Shown one piece after another: positions 21,409-30,500 of a DNA stretch of 64,000 nucleotides. Under the pieces are notes generated by a model, which saw only the letters and a list, made by a program, of their open reading frames with translations, searched no databases and had not been told where the DNA came from. Made by a program: the position numbers and the translations under genes. The first letter of the stretch is position 1; every line of letters starts with the position of its first letter. This DNA comes from Azorinus chamasolen (taxonomy: Eukaryota > Mollusca > Bivalvia > Cardiida > Solecurtidae), in NCBI GenBank assembly GCA_963576725.1, contig OY755238.1:27609201-27673200 (forward strand). The letters are read 5' to 3'.

Positions 21409-21591
21409 ATGGGAAAGACAAGTGACAGACTCCGTATCCTGCAGAACAGTGTAAAGCCCAAGGCCAGGACGGTGAAGATGTCTCTGTGTTCTGTATCATT
21501 CTTTGTACAGGCTGTGAAAACTCTGGCTTTAGTGCTGGTGTACTACGTTTTCTCAATAGGACTTACATTCTACAATCAGCGTGTTATTCAC
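21409..21591 (+). CDS. SLC35C2: SLC35C2-like exon 1
   Basis: It encodes 61 residues, including the first membrane span ([17 protein letters not shown]). It ends in phase 0 at CAC|GTAAGT. Confidence 0.88.
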
Positions 21592-24500
21592 GTAAGTTTT
21601 TATGTGTATTATCACAGTAGTGACAGCTCACATTGGAAGTAATATTCATATAAAGATTTTGTATCACAGTTTTATACAAAAATTTACATGATTATTCTTA
21701 TTTTGATATTCTTCTTCAACAATATGTTTTGTCAAAACTTAAAAGGAGAGTGTGATACCCAATTTTGCTCATCATTTTTTATGCAAAAATAAACTGCACA
21801 CTCATGAAGAAATTACAATTATTGCATTACAAACAGTGTAGTCCAGATTTAGTCAATGCATTTGAAATATGTCTGACATATATTCCTCTCTCTTAGCTAT
21901 GCATAAGAGGAAACTATGTTTTATCGTATTTGCAGACAAACTGCATTGCTCTTTCTGTCTGTCTGTGTCTGTCAGTCTGTCACACTTCTCCCAGCAGGCG
22001 AGTGAGGTGACACATGTGTTCCTTTGAAAATAAAAATAAAGAAGCAGCTTATAAAGAGATTATTCTCTGAAAATTCTGTGGGTTTTTCTTGGATTTGACA
22101 CACAGATAAAATGTTATGAAATACTGTTATTACATGTACATACGTTAAGCTCTTCTGTTGTAAATATTTATGACTTATCACTATATAAAAGTTTGATAAC
22201 TGAAATTTTGTAATGTCAAATTGACAACAGACTTTTAGCAATGAGGTCTATGAACAGAGCAGAGTCTGGTCAGATGGCTCCTGGGTCCATGCTTATAAAG
22301 CTTCTAGTTGAGTCTGAGTTTCGTTCTCAGGCTTTTGATTGGTCAGATTTGAGTTCTCAAGCTTTTGATTGGTCAGATTTGAGCCAAAGGCTCAAATCTG
22401 ACCAATCAAAAGCTTGAGAACGATCTCAGACTCAACTAAAAGCTTTATAAGCATGGACACTGGAGTAGCTTTCTTATCTGGGTCTACTCTGTTTGCAAAG
22501 GAGTAAAATTACATATATCTAAGAGGTTAAAATAGGACACATTGTATGTGTTAACTGTTTATTACTTCATAGAAACACCTTTTAATGCTAATTGCAAACA
22601 GAGTAGGCCTGGATCAGATAGCTCCCATAGGAGCTTCTTGATCAGGATTTGCTCTATTTGCATAAAATTATGGCATAATAAAGATCTGTTTCTACAGTTT
22701 CTGACTGAGTCAAAATGTCGTGTGTTTGTAATGATATTCAGAAAATAAATGTTCATGATGTCATTTCTTCCAACATTAATTTTCAATAGGGAATGTGTAA
22801 CCAACGCTTTGGTTTTTGTGTCACCTGTCGAGAGGCAGTGTGTCACTTAGGGATCACTTTTCTGTCTGTCTGTATGTCTATATGTCTGTCTGTCACACTT
22901 TCTTTTTTTGGCCGTCATTTCTACACTTATCACTATAGAGCTTTCAAAGTTCACATGTGTCTTCCTCTCATTGAGGACCATTGATGTAACTAAGGTTCAT
23001 CACTCTGCATGCAATATTTTTTGAATTATTCCCCTTTGTTCTGATTTTCGCACTCCTGTCATTGTGGATTAACAGTTTTTGTGTCACCTGCGAGCAGGTG
23101 ACACATGTGTTCCTCTGAACACTCTTGTTGAATACAGATGGGGCTTTACTTCACTGGTCGGACTGACATGGGATATATCCAACACTGGTTACTGGTAAAA
23201 CCACATACATTGTAAGTAAAAAATCCTTCATTTTCATTAATATAGAATTGTACTATGAACATGTATTTTTCAGCACTTTAAGTTTCCATTGTCAATGACC
23301 ATGGCTCACCTGGTAACAAAGTTTCTGATGGCCTGGGCTTTGAGATCTGTGATTGAATGTAAAACTGGAAAACCAAGGATAACCCTACCCTGGGGAGTGT
23401 ACTTAAAACGTATAGCACCAACAGGTATGGATATCCCTACCCTGGGGAGTATACTTAAAGCATATAGCACCAACAGGTATGGGTGTGCTCATACTTTCCA
23501 CAGCTTATTCAGTTAAACCTCTATATAACAGGGTCAGCTGCATGAAGGAAGTCTTATAACTGGTCTTTAAGACAGGTGTAAACTCAATGCAGGATGAATG
23601 TAATGCAGAAAGCATGCATAGGGGTTTTTGTATTACTTTAATTCTGCCATATTCATGTCAGAAATGATGACATCATGAATATTGATTAGATTAATTGTTA
23701 AAATACCACATAGACACAAAAACTTTGGGCCACAATTGTATCGGGGTCTATTCTGTTTGCTTATGGAATTAAATAGATCTGATTCTACACTTTCTGCCAA
23801 GGTAAAAAAAAATCACGTCTTCTTGTACCATTATAAAAAATTTAGTTAACTTAATAAATATTCATGATGTCATTTTTATGCCCCCAAACGGCGGGCATAT
23901 AGTAATCGCATTGTCCATCCTTCCATCTGTCCGTCCGAGCAACTTAAAGGTAAAAGACGGCCAGGTCATGATCAGCAGAACAAAAGAAAACAATGGAATG
24001 CATTCCATAACAATAGAACAAGGAGCCATTGCCCTTTGTTCAACAAAAGAAAAAAACAAAAGGATTGGCCCCTTGCCCTTGTCCTTGCTTGGTGGCATTT
24101 CCGTCCGTCTATCCGTCCTTCTATCCGTCCGTCCCAAATTTCGTGTCCCTTCTATAACTTTTTTATCTGTGAATGGATTTCAAAATTACCTGGCACAGAT
24201 GTTCACCACACAAAAAGGATGTGTTGTGTTTAACTCCCTTGTCCATGGGTCAAAGGTCAAGGTCATCCTTCAGGGTCAAAGGTTGGGGGCATAAGTGTTT
24301 CACAAACACACTCTTGTTATTTACATGAATATTGAACAAGTATAGGGTATGATTTATCAGTACTTTCAAGAGTTACAGACTGAAAGACAATTAACCCGTT
24401 TCCTGTTGAATATTCATGTAAGAAATAACGATATCATAAATAAATTCTCTTTGATTTTATGGCTGAATGCATGTAACAAAAATGTGACGTGTATTTCGAC

Positions 24501-27500
24501 TTGATAATCTTTGAAAAAGGTCCCTTAGTGGTCGAAATATTAGATCAGAGCAGATTCAAGTATTTATGTATTATATTAACTCCCTATTTTGGAATATTTT
24601 CTTCATCATAAATATTCATGTAAGAAATAAAAGACATCATGAATATTTATTGGCTGATATTTTATAACGGCATATATGCACAGGATTGTTTGGTATTGGT
24701 AGAATCAGGTCTGCTCTGTTTGCAAATGTGTGAAAAGGGGTTTATATGAATGAGTTAACCCTTTCCCTGTTCTATGTTTATTTCAAATTTCAATACCTAC
24801 AGAATATTCATGAACAAAATAGATATGATGAAATATGGAAGCAGGAGCATTATAGCCAATTTAGAAACTAAAGAAACATATCTATCAAATTCTAATAGCA
24901 AACAGAGCAGACCCTGATCGGACAGCTCCTCTAGGAGCCGTCTGATCTGGGTCTACTCTGTTTGCAAATGTGTGAAAACAAGTTTATATGAAGGAATGAG
25001 TTAAAGAGTTTGTTATCTCTTTCCTTTGAAAGAACATGTTGGTTTAGCCCATTCCCTATTCATTTCAGTACCGAATACTGAATGTTCCTGGACAAAGCAT
25101 TTATAATGAAATATCGAATATGGAACATTGCTACATGTATTTTAGAATCTAAAGAAACAGACCTATCAAATTTCATTTATAAACAGAGCAGACCCTGATC
25201 AGATGGATCTGTAGATATGAAGATATGTTAATTTTTGTGTGGTTATATTTCAGGTTTGGCCAGTATTTTTGATATAGGTCTGTCCAACTGGAGCTTAGAA
25301 TTTATAACTGTCTCTTTGTAAGTATACTATATCCGTGTGTTACATTGATAATGTTAGTTACATAGGAGTTGTGAAGGTCATAACTGAAGTCAGGGAATCA
25401 TTCTGGTATTTTATATATCCTGGTTAACCTTGCAAACAGATCATTGTCAGTATTTAAAGAATTTTCCACCAGAAAAATTCAAAAATGAAATGCATTGACG
25501 TGGAGAAATACCACTCATTCCTGCATAAATCAACCACCTGCAGTTTAAGACTCCTTTGTTAAAAATAACTGATTGCTTAAGACAGGTCGTACTGTCCATG
25601 TATGGCTATTGAACCATTTGCCCATGATCCCAGTCAATGAATTAACCCATTCCCTGATGAACATTTACATGATTTTGATCTTGGTCTACTCTGTTTGCAA
25701 ATTCGTGAAAGCATGTTTATATGAAGAACAGGTTTATATCATTTTGAAAAAATATAAACTTGGCACAAACAGACAAGCATTGACATCCTCTTGTTATGCT
25801 CTTGTCATGTATTTAACCTGCACTAAAATTTAGTTAATAGTTAATAGAATGCCTTTAGTTATTAACTCCTTATTGATCATTCAAGCTAATTTTTACATGA
25901 AATAAAAACAAATTTGGACATTAAAGAGGAAGTCCCTACAGTGAACGCATATTTTCAATAATATCATAAAACTTGGTATTTATTATGCTCAATCATTATT
26001 ATGAAGATTGTCATTTTGAACTTATATAAAAAAATGTCCCTGTGATACAAAATAAATTGATTTCATCAATACTTATAATTTTTGTTCTACAACAAAGTAT
26101 TATTGTCCTTTTCCATTAGAATTTCCCGCGATTTGCTGATGATGATCACCGGAGAGGCGCGAATAGCGCGAACAGATACGAAACTAAAATACAACCCAAC
26201 CAAATCGGGGAATAAAATCGGGATCGTCGATATCAAACGCATGGATGTTTTGTCATATTGAACGTTCATTTGATAGGTTCCTTGTGGTATACTTCTTTTC
26301 AGCATATAAACAAATGAGTTTTGTATATTTTAGGTATTGCTGAAACACGCCAAATGTAGGGACTTCCCCTTTAAAGCTGTTCTTATTTTTATTTCTATTT
26401 TCAGGTATACAATGTCCAAATCTTCGGCTGTGATATTTATTCTTGTTTTTGCCCTCATATTTAGATTAGAAAAATGGGTAAGTGTGTACACTCCCTCTGT
26501 AGACGGATACACATTGTTGATAGGTACATACTTCTTAGCCCATTCCCTCATACTGTCAACTGATGCCTTTTGACACCTCTGTATAAGTCATTTTTGGAAA
26601 CCATTGTGATAGAGCATTTCGAGGGCTTGGTGCAAAACTATTCTAACTCCTTCACTTTGTGAAGGAATTAGAATAGTTTTGCGCCAAGCCGTCGATTTGC
26701 TCCATAGGTGCAAATGCTCTGTTTATCATAATTGCTTCAAAACTACACAATTCTAAACGTTCCCTTTTCTCTAGTAAATGCTGTTTGAGGTTAAGTCTAA
26801 AAATAGTCTATGAGGGAATGGGTTAAAGGTTTAACATCATGAAATTTAGTTATTACGGAAGAAAAGTTTGATTATTTGTGTTTGATTTCTTTGTGCCATT
26901 CATAAACGAAATCTTTTATTTACGCTTTACCTAATAGATGCATTTTAACACCTATACTGAATATTCATGGACAAAAATAGTTATAAAATATGGAAGGTGA
27001 AACATTATAGCTATTTTAGAAACTATTGAAACAGATCTGTCAAATTCCATTAGCAAACAGAGCAGACCCTGATCAGAAAAATTCCATTAGCAAACAGAGC
27101 AAACCCTAATCAGGCGGATCCTACAGGAGCTGTCTGATCTAGGTCTACTCTGTTTGCAACTGTGTGAAAAGGTGTTTATATGAATGAAAGGGTTATGTAA
27201 ATACCCACTTCTCAGTGTATTGTTTTCTATTTCAGCGTTGGTCACTTTTGGTGGTTGTACTGCTAATTGCTATCGGTCTATTCATGTTCACATACCACTC
27301 CACTCAGTTCAGCGGTAAGGGGTTTGTCATGGTGATGTCAGCTTCTTTCCTGTCTGGTCTCCGATGGACTCTTGCACAGCTTGTTACACAGAAAAATGAA
27401 ATAGGCAAGTACAGTTTTACCTAGTGATGTAAAAGTATTTTGTCAGTTTCACATGAAATAAGGCCTCAGAATACTCTACTTTCAATATTCAAGTAGACAA

Positions 27501-30500
27501 ACTTTAATCCTTTCCCTCACCCTCATATAAATGCCTTTTTATGCATTTTCAATACCTACTGAATATTCATGATCAAAATAGTTGTAATGAAATTAAAAGG
27601 TGATGCATTGTAGCCTTTTTAGAAAATGAAGAAACAGATCTATCAAATTCCATCTGCAAACAGAGCAGACCCTGATCAGACTGCAGCTCTGATCTGGGTC
27701 TGCTCTGTTTGCAAATTCATGAAAAGGTGTTTATATGACTGGCATTTGCAAACAGTTTGGATCCAGATGAGGTGCCATACTACTCAGCTACTCATCAGTA
27801 GCTTGCCTGTCAGACAATAACTTCTCCAAATTTTGAATTTAGTGGAAAACAGATTGCAGTTTGACACTTTCCTTCGTACAAAGACTTTTTCACACTGTGG
27901 CAAACAGTAGACCCACATGAGACGTTTGTATGAGCCGTCTGTTATCTTTGTATATGGAACCATATAATAGATCTATTTCTTAAGTTTTTGTCTATTAAAC
28001 CCCTAAAATCACTGTAAAATGTAACATTATAAAAAAAATCAAGTTAACCCTTTCCCTCATAAAACGTGTTTTCACACATTTGTAAACAGAGTAGACCCAG
28101 ATGAGACGGCTCCTAGAGGAGCCGTCTGATCAGGGTCTGCTCTGTTTGCTTATAGAATTTGATATATCTATTTCTTTGCTTTCTGAAATGTATATAATGG
28201 GTCACCTCCCATATTTATAACTATTTTGTTAATGAATATGTAGTAGGTATTGAAATTTTGCCTAAATGCAGAACAAGGAAAGGGTTAATAAATATTCATG
28301 ATGTGAGGAATTCATGCATAAATTGTCATGACGTGAGAATGGTGTGCATAAATGTTTTAAAATTAGGGAAAGGGTTAAGCAGATGATATTTTCACAGCAG
28401 GAGAATTGTAATATACATTGAATATATATTTTTATTGCCAGATTTTCTCGCTATCTTCTTGTGCTGAACACTGAGATTGATATATTTCGTTTTGTTTTTA
28501 TCAAGGTCTACACAATCCACTAGATCTTATGTATCATATACAACCCTGGATGATCATAGGATTGTTGCCGCTTTCAGCATTTTTTGAAGGTTTGTACTGT
28601 TGTATTTATTTACTTTCATTCATTTATTTTAGAAAACTAAATGAATATCACGCATCATTCATTGGCATATTACAGTCTGGACTTGATTGAATGAAATAGA
28701 CCAGAGCTTTGTTTTCGTTGAATCGAAATTTCGTTGAAACGAATTTGCCTTTTCAACTATCTCAAACATTGACCAGACTTGTATTTCATGAACTTTACTG
28801 ATATTTCAAACTGTGTGTTATATAAAGAATAATTCACTGAAAAAATATTAAGGTGTTTGTCTCAGTATTTCACATTATTTGTAATTTTACTCATTATGAA
28901 AAACAAAGCATAAAAGATTTGTAGCCATACAAACATATTGTAGCAGAGAGTGGGTCGCCAGTTTGAGTGCATAATAATGACAAGTTCCTAATATGTTCTC
29001 TTGTAGAATTATTTCCCCTCAAAAGTAATGCAGAAAGCTCATACTGGAGCTTTCTGCATCATTACTTTGCATTGCATTAGCAACCCCCAGTTTTTAAGAC
29101 TCCTATGTTCAATAAATGAATGACTGCTTAAGACAGGTTCTACTGTATATGTTTCAGGTTTGTCTATAGCTACAACAGAACAACTGTTCCGGTACAGTGA
29201 TGCTAGTGTGATGCTCAGCAATGTTGCGCTGGTGTTTGCAGGGGCGTGTCTAGCCTTCTGTCTGGAATTTAGCGAGTTCTTGTTAGTGGCCCAAACATCA
29301 AGTCTCACTCTGTCTATAGCTGGAATATTTAAGGTATTTGAAATAACAGAAGACACAAAATCAGTATCTTTGTTCGTCCATCTTAAAAAATCCTTATCAG
29401 AATTAAAAGTAAAGTAATGTTTTTAGCTATATGATCTTGGCCAATTTTTATTACGGGAAATTTGTTGGTCTTTGTGTCTTCACAGATCCTGGTCATATTC
29501 ATTTTGAAATCAATGTAGTTTCAGACTAGCAGTTGCTTCAGATGATATTTGCGATCATGATCTACACTGCTAAGTGCTTTATGCTTAGAAGCTATTACAG
29601 ACCATGTATTTTGACATCTTACTTGAGAAACAGTGTAGAGTCCCTAATCAAATGACATTTAACATGGAACAAAAGTTATTTATGTAACCAGAGCTGCAGA
29701 TAAGGGTGTATACCGAAATACTAAAATCATCATTTCTCCACCAAACCCTATACTATGACCACTCTTTAGAATCGTCTTAAAGAGACGATTCTAAAGAGTG
29801 GTCACAGTATAGGGTTCGCTGAAGAAATAAAGAAAGTTATTCTTTAAAGTGTTTCAATTTACACATCTTATCTGGAGCTCTGGTAACGTATATTGTTTTA
29901 TTGCAGGAGCTGTGTACACTATATCTAGCTTCGTTGTTTAACGATGACAAGATGAATGCTGTCAATGGAGTCGGCTTGATTGTCTGTATCTCTGGGATAG
30001 CCATACATGTCATACTGAAAGCTGTATACAGTAAGTCCTGACCAATATGTAACACACTACAGTAACCTTACACTCCATCAATATGCCTTTCTACACCATG
30101 GCAAACAGAGTAGACACATATCAGATGGCTCCTCTAGGTTTTCTCTGTTTGCTTAATATTAAATAATATAGAAAGGATTCTACAGTTTGGTGTATGGCCA
30201 GAGATTCCTGTGTTCATATGCCATTATGGAAATTGATCTAGTTAATGTTCATGGTTTCATTATTTCTTACACAAATATTGATGGAGAAAAGGGTTAAATC
30301 TAACCATTTATTTGCTTAGCTTGACTTTATAAGCCTTTGCAACCAAAGTAGAACCAGATCAGACAGCTCCTGTAGGAGCTGTTGGATCAGGGTTTTCACA
30401 GTTTGCTTTAACCCGTTCCCTCATATGTTATTTGTATACCCAACCTCTTTGAATAAATCTACAGAAAATGGGCATTTACTAGCAAAATGGAAAAATTTAG

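Noticed and set aside
23136..23213. Possible extra exon starting ATGGGGCTTTACTTCAC with a GTAAGT donor
   Set aside because: It has no counterpart in the SLC35C2 family, and exon 1 joins exon 2 in frame without it.
24243..24275. Nuclear-receptor-like AAAGGTCAAGGTCA elements
   Set aside because: They are part of the consensus of a dispersed repeat, so a regulatory role is not supported here.
23878..24294. 138-codon plus-strand frame
   Set aside because: It lies wholly within the TATGCCCCC-type repeat and changes frame relative to any conserved pattern.
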